Source of the DNA: Devosia ginsengisoli
GTDB lineage: Bacteria; Pseudomonadota; Alphaproteobacteria; Rhizobiales; Devosiaceae
DNA: 64,000 nucleotides
Direction of reading: 5' to 3'
Assembly: GCF_024707105.1 (NCBI RefSeq)
Contig: NZ_JANQAJ010000011.1
Location: 941,488 to 1,005,487 of the forward strand
Below, one piece after another: positions 20,680 to 30,017 of this stretch. Numbering within the stretch: the stretch's first letter is position 1; every line of letters begins with the position of its first letter. The position numbers and the translations under genes were made by a program. Below the pieces are notes generated by a model, which saw only the letters and a program-made list of their open reading frames with translations, was not told the DNA's origin and made no database searches.

Positions 20680-22098
20680 CTAAGCCCCAGGCAGATCGAT
20701 CACCGCGCGCACGCCCGGAGCGTTGTCCTCGATGCGGAATGTGCCGCCATGCAGACGGGCCACCGCGTCGACCAGCGACAGGCCCAGGCCGGAGCCCGGT
20801 TCGGAGCGGCTTTTCTCCAGACGCACGAAGCGCTCCAGCACGCGCTTGCGGTCGGCTTCGGGGATGCCGGGGCCGTTGTCGGCGACTTCGATCAGCACGC
20901 GGCCCGCATGCTGGCGCAGGCCGACGGTGATGCGGCCCTGCCCTTCCCCTTCGGGCTTGGCGTATTTGACGGCGTTTTCGAGCAGGTTGACCATGGCCTG
21001 CCCGATGAGCTCGCGATTGCCACGCAGATGCAGGCCCTCGGCGATCGATGTCTCGACAACGATGCCCTCGTCCTCCGCCACGGGGCTGTAGAGCTCGGCC
21101 ATGTCGGCCACTACGGCGCTGACATCGACGTCGGCTAGCGCGCCGGAGGGGGCGCCGGCTTCGGCGCGGGCGATCATCAGGAGGGCATTGAAGGTCTGGA
21201 TCAGGCGGTCGCTCTCGGCAATGGTGGTTTCCAGCGCCTGCTGGCGGACGTCGTCACTGGCGCCGTCGCGCAAGGCGGATTCGGCCTGGTTGCGCAGGCG
21301 GGTGAGCGGCGTCTTGAGGTCATGCGCGACATTGTCGGTGACTTCCTTGAGCCCCTGCAGCAATTGCTCGATGCGGTCGAGCATGGCGTTGAGATTGGTG
21401 GCGAGGCCATCGAATTCGTCATTGCGGCGGGTGACCGGGACACGCTCGGAGAGGTTGCCCGACATGATCTTGGTCGAGGTATCGCGGATGGTGTCGATGC
21501 GCTTGAGCACGCGGCGGGCCGTGATGCCGCCGGCCACCAGCGAGAACAGGATGATGCCGAGCACGCCGAACAGGAAGCTCTGCACGATGATGGCGGAAAA
21601 GCCCTGGCGCTCCACCACATCGCGACCGACGACCAGCCGCATGCCGTTGCTGAGTTCGACCGAGCGCACCACGGCAAAGCCGGTGCGTATGCGGCGCGGC
21701 GGGCTATCGGCATCGTCAGGCGGATCGATGAAGGGATTGGCCCGCTCGTAATCGAAGCTGTAGATGCCCGGTTCGATCAGCACATCGGGCGGCACATCGG
21801 TGACGTTACCGAGCAGGTACTGGCCGGTGGCGTCGCCGAGATAATAGACACCCGGTCCCGGCGCACGGGAGATGCGTTCGAGGGCAAAAGCCAGGGCACG
21901 GATGCCCTGCACCGCGTCGATGCGTTGCAGCACCCGCACTTCGCGGTCGATGTCATTGGCCTGCTGGCGCTGGATCTGCACGCTGGACTGCCAGGTGATG
22001 AAGGCCAGCAGCAGGATGGCGAAAAGCGAGAAGATCAGGATGAACGTCGCCGTCAGCCTGACCGTCGATGTGCGCCAGATCTGGGCAAAGCGGGTCAA
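20680..22098 (-). CDS. Two-component sensor histidine kinase
   Basis: HAMP region, NVAHDLKTPLTRLRNQAE H-box, DNGPGIPEADR, GSGLGLSLVDAVARLHGG. Confidence 0.92.
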   Translation of the reverse strand: MTRFAQIWRTSTVRLTATFILIFSLFAILLLAFITWQSSVQIQRQQANDIDREVRVLQRIDAVQGIRALAFALERISRAPGPGVYYLGDATGQYLLGNVTDVPPDVLIEPGIYSFDYERANPFIDPPDDADSPPRRIRTGFAVVRSVELSNGMRLVVGRDVVERQGFSAIIVQSFLFGVLGIILFSLVAGGITARRVLKRIDTIRDTSTKIMSGNLSERVPVTRRNDEFDGLATNLNAMLDRIEQLLQGLKEVTDNVAHDLKTPLTRLRNQAESALRDGASDDVRQQALETTIAESDRLIQTFNALLMIARAEAGAPSGALADVDVSAVVADMAELYSPVAEDEGIVVETSIAEGLHLRGNRELIGQAMVNLLENAVKYAKPEGEGQGRITVGLRQHAGRVLIEVADNGPGIPEADRKRVLERFVRLEKSRSEPGSGLGLSLVDAVARLHGGTFRIEDNAPGVRAVIDLPGA

Positions 22099-22101
22099 GA
22101 T

Positions 22102-22773
22102 CTACTCGCGGATCATGTAGCCGGCGCCGCGCACGGTATGCAACAGCGGGGTCGCGTAGCCCTTGTCGATCTTGGAGCGCAGGCGCGACATATGCACGTC
22201 GATGACATTGGTCTGCGGATCGAAGTGATAGTCCCAGACATTTTCGAGCAGCATGGTGCGGGTCACCACCTTGCCGGCATTCTTCATCAGATATTCGAGC
22301 AGGCGGAATTCGCGCGGCTGCAGCAGCACGGTTTCACCATCCCGCTCGACCTTGCGGGAGAGCCGGTCGAGGCTGAGACCGGCGACCTGGTAGCTGGTGG
22401 CGGCTTCGGAGGGGCTGGAGCGGCGCGCCAGCACTTCGACGCGCGCCAGCAGTTCGGTAAAGGCGTAGGGTTTGGTGAGGTAGTCGTCGCCGCCGGCGCG
22501 CAGGCCGGTCACGCGATCATCGACCTCGCCGAGCGCCGACAGAATGAGAACGGGGGTCTTGTCGCCCTCGGCGCGCAAGGATTCGACGATGGAGAGGCCA
22601 TCGCGGCGGGGCAGCATGCGGTCGACGATGAGGATTTCGTAATCCATGCCCGAGGCCATGGCGTAACCCGTTTCGCCATCGGCGGCGTGATGGGTGATGT
22701 GGCCGGCTTCGTCGAGGGCCTGGATGAGATAGCTCGCGGCTTCCCGATCATCTTCGATCAGCAGGATTTTCAC
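22102..22773 (-). CDS. OmpR-family response regulator
   Basis: Receiver (IEDDREAA, DRMLPRRDGLS) plus winged helix (REFRLLEYLMKNAGKVVTRTMLLENVWDYHFDPQTNVIDVHMSRLR). Confidence 0.94.
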   Translation of the reverse strand: MKILLIEDDREAASYLIQALDEAGHITHHAADGETGYAMASGMDYEILIVDRMLPRRDGLSIVESLRAEGDKTPVLILSALGEVDDRVTGLRAGGDDYLTKPYAFTELLARVEVLARRSSPSEAATSYQVAGLSLDRLSRKVERDGETVLLQPREFRLLEYLMKNAGKVVTRTMLLENVWDYHFDPQTNVIDVHMSRLRSKIDKGYATPLLHTVRGAGYMIRE

Positions 22774-22836
22774 CGCGACGCTCCGTGGTGGTTGGCGGGA
22801 GCGGCCCCGGGGAAGCCCCGGAGCCGCAGGAGAGTA

Positions 22837-24369
22837 TTACTCGGCCGCCAGCGGCAGGCCGATGAAGCGGTCATTGCCGTCGCGGCTGGCCTTGATCAGG
22901 GCGGTATTGCGCCCCTGGGCCTTGACCGCGTCAAGGGCCGCCTCGAATTCATCGAGGCTGTTGACCGGCGTATTGTTGACTTCGAGGATGGCATCGCCAA
23001 CCGCCAGGCCCTTTTCGGCAGCCGCCGAATCCGGCTCGACATTCTGGATCAGCAGGCCACCCGAACCGTCGGCGTTCGGCACCAGGGTCAGGCCGACGCT
23101 GGTTTCAGCCGGGAGCGGCGCGGGCGGAACCGGGCTCTGGCCCTGGTCGGCCTGGGCCACCTGCTCTTCATTCAGCGTGCCGAGCTGCACCGAAAGCCTG
23201 GTCTCGGCGCCATCACGCCAGACGGTCAGCTCGACGGTGGAGTCGGGCGACTTGCCGGCAATGGTGCGGCTGAGGTCGAGCGCGTCGTCGATCGCATCGC
23301 CATCGACTGCGGTGATGATATCGCCCGACTTGACGCCGGCCGGGCCGGCAGGGCCGTCCTCGGCGACATTGCTGACAATGGCGCCCTTGGCTTCGGAGAG
23401 GCCCACGCCATCGGCAATGTCACGGGTCACATCCTGGATGCCGACGCCGAGATAGCCGCGGGTGACGGTGCCGCTGTCGATCAACTGCTGAACGATGCCC
23501 TTGACGGTGGCTGCCGGAATGGCGAAGGCGATGCCGACATTGCCGCCATTGGGCGAATAGATGGCGGTGTTGACGCCGACCACTTCACCCTTGGTGTTGA
23601 AGGCCGGGCCGCCCGAATTGCCGGTATTCACGGCCGCGTCGATCTGCAGGAAATCGCCATAGTTGGAGCCGCCGATATTGCGGCCCGAACCCGAAATGAC
23701 GCCCACGGTCACGGTGCCGCCAAGGCCGAACGGGTTGCCCACGGCAACCACCCAGTCGCCAACGCGGCTGGCTTCGGTCTCGAAATTGACGAAAGGCAGG
23801 TCCGTGCCCTCGATCTTGACCACGGCCAAATCGGTCCGCTCATCGGTGCCGACGATTTCGGCAACCTGTTCGGTGCCATCGTCGAAGACGACGGTGACCT
23901 TGGTGGCATTCTCGACGACGTGGTTGTTGGTGACGATATAGCCGTCAGGCGAGATCACGAAGCCCGAGCCGGCGGCCATGAAATGGCGGGGAGCCTGCTC
24001 GCCGCGCGGACCCTGCCGGCCGAACTGGTCGCCAAACTGATCGAAGAAATCATGGAAGGGATGATCTTCGGGCAGGTCGGGGAAGTTGAAATTGAACTCG
24101 CCGCCGCGCCGCTGCACGTTGCGCGGGCTTTCCTCGGCCTCCACGAGGATGGACACCACGGCCGGCTTGACCGCTTCCACCAGGTCGGCAAAGCCGGCAT
24201 GCGGCTGCGTCGCTTCGGGAACGATGATCTGGGCGGCATTCTGCACCTGGGCAGTGGCGGCCTGACCGGTCATGACGAAAGCGGTGGAAACGCCACCGAT
24301 ACCGACCAGCAGCGCCAGGGCGGAGGCCCCGAGCCAGCGGCTGGTACGCTTCAGAATGGTCGAGCGCAT
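22837..24369 (-). CDS. degP: Do-family serine endopeptidase (DegP/HtrA)
   Basis: Catalytic NTGNSGGPAFN, TNNHVV, two PDZ domains; likely start MRSTILKR at 24369 with AAGGAG upstream. Confidence 0.94.
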   Translation of the reverse strand: MRSTILKRTSRWLGASALALLVGIGGVSTAFVMTGQAATAQVQNAAQIIVPEATQPHAGFADLVEAVKPAVVSILVEAEESPRNVQRRGGEFNFNFPDLPEDHPFHDFFDQFGDQFGRQGPRGEQAPRHFMAAGSGFVISPDGYIVTNNHVVENATKVTVVFDDGTEQVAEIVGTDERTDLAVVKIEGTDLPFVNFETEASRVGDWVVAVGNPFGLGGTVTVGVISGSGRNIGGSNYGDFLQIDAAVNTGNSGGPAFNTKGEVVGVNTAIYSPNGGNVGIAFAIPAATVKGIVQQLIDSGTVTRGYLGVGIQDVTRDIADGVGLSEAKGAIVSNVAEDGPAGPAGVKSGDIITAVDGDAIDDALDLSRTIAGKSPDSTVELTVWRDGAETRLSVQLGTLNEEQVAQADQGQSPVPPAPLPAETSVGLTLVPNADGSGGLLIQNVEPDSAAAEKGLAVGDAILEVNNTPVNSLDEFEAALDAVKAQGRNTALIKASRDGNDRFIGLPLAAE

Positions 24370-24446
24370 GTAATCATTCTCCTTCGGCAAGCCCTCAACA
24401 GCTTGTGGGGTCTAGATATGGAACGGACGATCTTTCTGCGAGGTTG

Positions 24447-24476
24447 CGCCAACATTAAACCTTGGCAATGTTGGCG
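24447..24476 (-). promoter_or_regulatory. 10-bp inverted repeat upstream of degP-RR-HK operon
   Basis: CGCCAACATT-aaaccttggc-AATGTTGGCG. Confidence 0.55.
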
Positions 24477-24511
24477 GCGGGAATGGGGCGGCGATTGTGG
24501 CACCGCCAATG

Positions 24512-24640
24512 CCACGCCCTCGTGGTTCGAGGCGCGTGAAGAACGCGCACCTCACCATGAGGACTACTTATAGCTCGATGTTCCAGTAGCCCTCATGGTG
24601 AGGCGGGAGCGTAAGCGACCCTCGAACCACGAGGGCGTGG
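24512..24640. repeat. Palindromic repeat family A, rearranged variant (copy 2)
   Basis: Outer CCACGCCCTCGTGGTTCGAGG / CCTCGAACCACGAGGGCGTGG, inner CTCACCATGAGG / CCTCATGGTGAG. Confidence 0.8.
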
Positions 24641-24654
24641 CAGGAATGCTTCTG

Positions 24655-25095
24655 CTACCTCAGCTCGTCCAGCGCCGCCTGCTCCTCGGCACTCAGCCCC
24701 GCCTCGACCGCCCGCCGCCGGTGGCCGACCACGACCAGCGTTCCCAAGCCTGCCAGCAGCAGCACGGGCGCAGCGATCCACAGCAGGATGGTGTGGCTGT
24801 TCACGCGCGGATTGAGCAGCACATATTCGCCGTAGCGATCGACGAGATATTGCCGCACCGCCTCGTCGCTGTCCCCGGCAACCAGCCGTTCGCGCACCAG
24901 CACGCGCAGGTCTTTCGCCAGGTCGGCATCGCTGTCGTCAATCGACTGGTTCTGGCAGACGAGGCACCGCAGGCCGGCCGAAATGTCGCGCGCGCGCTGC
25001 TCCAGCACCGGATCGGGGAGGATTTCGTCGGGGCTCAGCGCGACGACCGGGGTCGCGAGGCACAAAGCCAGCAGGAGCGCGCGGAGCCAGGTCAT
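24655..25095 (-). CDS. ccmH: Cytochrome c-type biogenesis protein CcmH
   Basis: [40 protein letters not shown]. Confidence 0.94.
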   Translation of the reverse strand: MTWLRALLLALCLATPVVALSPDEILPDPVLEQRARDISAGLRCLVCQNQSIDDSDADLAKDLRVLVRERLVAGDSDEAVRQYLVDRYGEYVLLNPRVNSHTILLWIAAPVLLLAGLGTLVVVGHRRRAVEAGLSAEEQAALDELR

Positions 25096-27065
25096 TCGGC
25101 GGCCTGGGGCGTTTGTTTGGCCGCCCGGCGCGGGGCACCGACGCGCAGTTTGCGGTCGGTGAGCGAGAGAAATCCGGCCCCGGCCATGAACAGCGCACCC
25201 AGCCAGACCAGCGTGATATAGGGCTTGTGCCAGATGCGAACGACATGGGTGTCGTCCAGCGGCTCGCCGAGCTGGAGATAGAGCTGGGAGAAGCCATAGG
25301 TCTCGATGGCCGCCTCGGTGGTGGGCATGCCCGAGGCGACATAGGTGCGGCGGTCGGCCAGCATCTGCCGCGTGCCGCCACCGGGGGCGGTGACGGTGAA
25401 ACGGCCCTCGTCGGAAATGTAATTCGGTCCCGGAACCTGGGCGAAGCTGTCGAAGGCGATGGTGTAACCCGACAGTTCGGTGGTTTCGCCGGGGTTGAGC
25501 GTGGTGACCCGTTCGGTCTCCCAGGCCGTGGTAGCGACGATGCCCAGCACGGTGATGCCGATGCCGAAATGGGCAATGGCAGTGGACCAGGCCGAGCGCG
25601 GCAGGCCGAACAGGCGGCGGGCGCTTTCAGCCAGTGGAATGCGACCGAGCTTGCTGCGGTCGACCAGTTCGGCAATGGCGCCAAAGGCTACCCAGAAGCC
25701 GAGCAGCAGGCCAAGCGGGGCCAGCGATATGCTGACGCCACCCAGCGCCGAGATCAGGATAGTGGCGAAGATGGCCAGTGCCGCCGCGCCGATCAACCGC
25801 TGGGCCGCGCCCAGGATATCGGCGCGCTTCCAGGCCAGCAGCGGCCCGAAGGGCAGCACCAGCAGCAAGGGCGCCATGAGGGTGCCGAAGGTGAGATCGA
25901 AGAAGGGCGCGCCCACCGAAATGGTGGTGCCGGCCAGGGCATCGAGCAGCAAAGGATAGAGCGTACCGACCAGCACCGCGCCGACTGCGGTGGCGAGGAA
26001 CAGGTTGTTGAGGATGAGCGCCCCTTCGCGACTGACCGGGGCGAAGAGGCCGCCCTGTCGCAGGGTCGAGGCGCGGAAAGCGAAGAGCGCGAAGGCGCCG
26101 CCAATGACCAGCGCCAGCAGCGTCAGGATGACCAGCCCGCGCGTCGGATCGCTGGCGAAGGTATGAACCGAAGTCAGGATGCCCGAGCGCACGAGGAAGG
26201 TGCCGAGCAGCGACAGGGAAAAGGTGATGATGGAGAGGAAGATCGTCCAGATTTTCAGTGCATTGCGCTTTTCCATCACCAGCGCGGAATGGAGCAGAGC
26301 GGTGCCGGCCAGCCAGGGCATGAAGCTGGCATTTTCCACCGGGTCCCAGAACCACCAGCCGCCCCAGCCAAGCTCGTAATAGGCCCAGTAGGAGCCCATG
26401 GCGATGCCGAGCGTGAGGAAGGTCCAGCTCAGCATGGTCCAGGGCCGCACCCAGCGTGCCCAGGCCTGGTCGATACGGCCGGAAACCAAAGCGGCGATGG
26501 CGAAGGAGAAGCAGATCGAAAAGCCGACATAGCCCGCGTAAAGCAGCGGCGGATGGATGGCGAGGCCGATATCCTGCAGCACCGGATTGAGGTCATTGCC
26601 CTCGATGGGGGCCGGAATCAGCCGGGCGAAGGGGTTGGAGGTGAAGATGGTGAAGCCGGCAAAAGCGGCGGTGAGCAGGCTCTGCGTTGCCAGCACCAAG
26701 GCCAGGAGATCACTGGGCAGGCGCCGGCCGAAGGCGGCCACCATGGCGCCGAAAGCCACGAGGATGAGGATCCACAGGACCATCGAGCCTTCGTGATTGC
26801 CCCAGACGCCTGAAATCTTGAAGATCAGCGGCTTCAGCGAATGGGAATTGTTCGCCGCCAGCAGCAGGCTGAAATCGGAGGTGACGAAGGCCTGGATCAG
26901 TGCGGCGAAGGCCACGGCTACGAGAATGAACTGCAGCACCGCGCCCTGGCTCAGCACCAGCGCGATCCGCTGGCCCGAGCGCCAGAAGGCATAGCCGCCA
27001 ACCGCCGAAACGGTGGCAATGGCGAAAGCCAGGATGAGGGCGAAGTGGCCGAGTTCGATGCTCAT
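25092..27065 (-). CDS. ccmF: Heme lyase CcmF/NrfE subunit
   Basis: [61 protein letters not shown]. Confidence 0.96.
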   Translation of the reverse strand: MSIELGHFALILAFAIATVSAVGGYAFWRSGQRIALVLSQGAVLQFILVAVAFAALIQAFVTSDFSLLLAANNSHSLKPLIFKISGVWGNHEGSMVLWILILVAFGAMVAAFGRRLPSDLLALVLATQSLLTAAFAGFTIFTSNPFARLIPAPIEGNDLNPVLQDIGLAIHPPLLYAGYVGFSICFSFAIAALVSGRIDQAWARWVRPWTMLSWTFLTLGIAMGSYWAYYELGWGGWWFWDPVENASFMPWLAGTALLHSALVMEKRNALKIWTIFLSIITFSLSLLGTFLVRSGILTSVHTFASDPTRGLVILTLLALVIGGAFALFAFRASTLRQGGLFAPVSREGALILNNLFLATAVGAVLVGTLYPLLLDALAGTTISVGAPFFDLTFGTLMAPLLLVLPFGPLLAWKRADILGAAQRLIGAAALAIFATILISALGGVSISLAPLGLLLGFWVAFGAIAELVDRSKLGRIPLAESARRLFGLPRSAWSTAIAHFGIGITVLGIVATTAWETERVTTLNPGETTELSGYTIAFDSFAQVPGPNYISDEGRFTVTAPGGGTRQMLADRRTYVASGMPTTEAAIETYGFSQLYLQLGEPLDDTHVVRIWHKPYITLVWLGALFMAGAGFLSLTDRKLRVGAPRRAAKQTPQAAE

Positions 27066-27104
27066 GCTCGGGGAGCCTCGACATTCGAGAATGCGGGAAC
27101 ATTA

Positions 27105-27221
27105 CCCCCACCCTTGATCCCTCCCCACAAGGGGGAGGGAGACGAGGGCACTTGGCACAGTGCATCCCCGACCACCGGGCAGGCTTCCCTCCCCCTTGTG
27201 GGGAGGGAGTGAGGGTGGGGG
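27105..27221. repeat. Palindromic repeat family B, copy 1 (inside ccm operon, between ccmE and ccmF)
   Basis: CCCCCACCCTTGATCCCTCCCCACAAGGGGGAGGGAG ... CTCCCTCCCCCTTGTGGGGAGGGAGTGAGGGTGGGGG; related copy at about 53783. Confidence 0.85.
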
Positions 27222-27246
27222 TATTTTAGGCACAGAGTTCCGATCA

Positions 27247-27717
27247 TCACTGCCCACCCTCCGGCCGCCATTCGCCGCTGGCTTTCAGCGCGTCGACGAC
27301 TTCCTTGGGGATGTAATTCTCATCATGCTTGGCCAGCACATTGGTGGCCATGAACGTCCCGTCAGGCCCGAGGCTACCCTCGGCCACCACGCCCTGCCCT
27401 TCGCGGAACAGGTCGGGCAATATGCCGGTATAGCGGGCGGCGACATCCTGCGCGCCGTCGGTCACCACGAAACTGTTGTCCTGGCCGGTACGGGTCCAGC
27501 TGCCGTCCTTGACCAATCCGCCCAGGCGCATCGGCGTGCCGGCCGCGATCTCGCGGGCCACGACGTCGGAGGGCGAATAGAAGAAAACGATCTGGTCGCG
27601 CAGGGCCACCAGCACCAGCGTCGTCGCCAGCGCCACGACCACGGCCAGGCCGGCAATGACGGCCAGCCGCTTCTGCTTGCGCGACCAGCCCTGCTTGCGG
27701 ACGGTGGGCATGGTCAT
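27247..27717 (-). CDS. ccmE: Cytochrome c maturation protein CcmE
   Basis: VLAKHDENYIPKEVVDAL heme-binding His region, RLGGLVKDGS. Confidence 0.95.
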   Translation of the reverse strand: MTMPTVRKQGWSRKQKRLAVIAGLAVVVALATTLVLVALRDQIVFFYSPSDVVAREIAAGTPMRLGGLVKDGSWTRTGQDNSFVVTDGAQDVAARYTGILPDLFREGQGVVAEGSLGPDGTFMATNVLAKHDENYIPKEVVDALKASGEWRPEGGQ

Positions 27718-28799
27718 GGCGTGGCTCCATTGAGGGTGAGGCCGGCCCCGAGCGCCAGCGTATCGAGTTCGCCCCGATCGAAGGCCTGCGGCCAGGCGGC
27801 GACGGCATCGTCATAGGCGGCCTGGGCGCGAGCAGTGTCGCCCAGCACGAGATAGGCCCGCACCAGTTGCGTCCATTCCTCGACGCTGCCGCCTTGCGCA
27901 GCCAGCCGGTCGGCCAGGCCGCCGACCATCTGGCCGATCATTTCGGCCTCCTGCGCATTGGCCGGGGCCACGCCGCCATTCTGCGCCACGGCAAGCCCCT
28001 GCTGCGCCGCCGTCAGCCAGGGTTCGTCGCCCGTGGATAGAGCCAGGGCGGCATTCCAGAACGGAATCGCCTCGTCATAATGCCCCTGCCCCGTCAGCAC
28101 CGAGGCCAGGTAGAGCCGCGACATGGCGTGGGACGGGTCGGCATCGGCGGCGGCACGCAACAGCGCGATGGCTTCGTCGGAGCCCGCATCGCCAGCGCCG
28201 AGCAACAGGGCTTCGGCGAGATTGGTCTGCAGGTCCGGCGTCGGCTCGCCTAGTTCCATCATGCGGCGATAGGCGCGCGCGGCATCGGCATAGCGGCCCA
28301 TTTCGAGATAGGCCGGGGCAATGACCGTCCAGCCGCGCAGATCGTCGGGATTGGCGGTGAGTTGGGCCTCGATGCGGGCAATGGCCGCGTCGATGTCGAT
28401 CTGCTGCGCCGCGACATCGCTGCGATCGGCCAGGGGCTGGCTGGGCAGATCAGGGTTGCCGAGCAGCGCATAGAGCCCCAAGGCCAGCACGGCGACCCCG
28501 CCAAGCCCCGCAAGCAGGGTGGTACGACCGAAGGCCGGTCCGGTGCCGGCGACTCGGCCGGTTTCGGATTTGAGGCGCAGGATTTCGCGCGCCAGTTCGC
28601 CGCGCGCGGCCGTCGCTTCGGCCTCGCCCAGCTTGCCGGCAGCCAGATCAGCGTCGATCCCGGCAAGCACGAGGCGAAAATGGCTGTTGGCATCGTCCAA
28701 TTCGGGAGTGCCTGCGTTGACCGCACGCGAACCCGCCGCGTAAAAAAGTGCAGCGCAGGCAATGGCGGTAACGGCGATAGCGATGAACCAGAAAAGCAT
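27714..28799 (-). CDS. ccmI: c-type cytochrome biogenesis protein CcmI
   Basis: N-terminal TM MLFWFIAIAVTAIACAALFYAAG then TPR-type repeats; true start about 28799, not the 29294 ORF start. Confidence 0.9.
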   Translation of the reverse strand: MLFWFIAIAVTAIACAALFYAAGSRAVNAGTPELDDANSHFRLVLAGIDADLAAGKLGEAEATAARGELAREILRLKSETGRVAGTGPAFGRTTLLAGLGGVAVLALGLYALLGNPDLPSQPLADRSDVAAQQIDIDAAIARIEAQLTANPDDLRGWTVIAPAYLEMGRYADAARAYRRMMELGEPTPDLQTNLAEALLLGAGDAGSDEAIALLRAAADADPSHAMSRLYLASVLTGQGHYDEAIPFWNAALALSTGDEPWLTAAQQGLAVAQNGGVAPANAQEAEMIGQMVGGLADRLAAQGGSVEEWTQLVRAYLVLGDTARAQAAYDDAVAAWPQAFDRGELDTLALGAGLTLNGATP

Positions 28800-28952
28800 G
28801 GGCCCTGGATGCTTGACGCCGGCACGCGGCAAGATGAGGCCATCTATAAGCCCAATGCGGCGAAAAACCACCAAAACACGCGATCGTGGGGCGGACGCAT
28901 TGCCACAGGCGCGCATTGCCGCGGATGCGTTGCCGATGGCAAGCACCGCGGC

Positions 28953-30017
28953 ATGAGTGAGGCCCGCGCCGATTTTGTCATCGTCGGATCGACGCCAACA
29001 GCCCGGCTGGTCGCGGGGCTGCTGGCGTCCACGCATGGCAAGGCGGTGGTGTTTTCCGGGGAAAGCCAGTCGGGCTACCGCCTGCCGCGCGCCGTCGACC
29101 TGTCGGTCGCGCAGATTACGCGGCCGGAAAGCTGGGCCCTGCTCAGGGCCGGCCTGCCCGAGGCGCTGAAACTCATTTCGCGCATCGGCGGGCGCCGCGC
29201 CTGGTCGCGGATCGATCCGATCTTCTTCAGCGAAATGCCTGACGGCAAGGAAGCCCTGGCCCATATCCGCCACATGGCGCTTGCCTTCGGCCATGCGGCC
29301 GAGCTGGTGCCGTCAAGCGCCCTCGGCATGGGCCGCGACGGATTGCTGCTGCGCGACGCCGTGCTGCTGCACCGGCCGACGCTGGAAGCGGGGCTTGATC
29401 GCTGGCTGGAGCAGCACAGGGTGCGCCGCCTGCTCGATGGCGACGCCCTCACAGTGCATGCTGATGGTAGCGCCGAGCTGGTTTCGGGCGAAGACCGCGT
29501 CGAGATCGGCCAGGCCGTGCTGGCGGACGATGCCGCCATTCTCGCACATGCGCCCAAGGCACTGTGGCCACCCTTGCTGACCCGCCGGGTCCACAGCACT
29601 GTCGCCACCGAGCCGACCCGGCCCATGGCGGCGGCGCTGATGCACCGGCTCGATACCGGGCTGACCCTGGTGCAGCAGGCCGAACGCGGCATCGCGGCTA
29701 TCGGTCCCGGCGCCATCGATCCCTTCGCTGCCGCATTGGGCGTGCTGCTGGGGCGGGAGCGGGAATTCCGCCAGGCCGGGCAATCGAGCTATGAAGCGGT
29801 GGTAACTGCCGATGCAGCCCCCGCCGTGGGACGGCTGAGCGGCAGCGGGCCGGATGTGCTGGCCGGTCTCGGCCCCACCGGCGCCTTCCTCGCCCCCGCG
29901 ATTGCGCGCTGGCTCTGCGGCGTGGCCGCGCCGGCCGAAAATGCCTGGCTTGGTGCGCGGCTGGTGGATCGCCCCACCGCAGCCTCGGCCGTGGCCGAGT
30001 TCGGAGGGATGGCATGA
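28953..30017 (+). CDS. FAD-binding protein of DAO/sarcosine-oxidase-beta-like type
   Basis: FVIVGSTPTARLVAGLLAS dinucleotide fold; ATGA overlap with the next flavoprotein gene. Confidence 0.6.
   Translation: MSEARADFVIVGSTPTARLVAGLLASTHGKAVVFSGESQSGYRLPRAVDLSVAQITRPESWALLRAGLPEALKLISRIGGRRAWSRIDPIFFSEMPDGKEALAHIRHMALAFGHAAELVPSSALGMGRDGLLLRDAVLLHRPTLEAGLDRWLEQHRVRRLLDGDALTVHADGSAELVSGEDRVEIGQAVLADDAAILAHAPKALWPPLLTRRVHSTVATEPTRPMAAALMHRLDTGLTLVQQAERGIAAIGPGAIDPFAAALGVLLGREREFRQAGQSSYEAVVTADAAPAVGRLSGSGPDVLAGLGPTGAFLAPAIARWLCGVAAPAENAWLGARLVDRPTAASAVAEFGGMA

Noticed and set aside
21322-24573. 1083-aa plus-strand ORF
   Set aside because: Antisense shadow ORF across HK/RR/degP; low-complexity D/G/H/A-rich composition typical of high-GC non-coding frames.
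27714-29294. 526-aa ccmI start at 29294
   Set aside because: The N-terminal extension overlaps the divergent flavoprotein gene and is not protein-like; MLFWFIAIAVTAIA at 28799 is the natural CcmI N-terminus.
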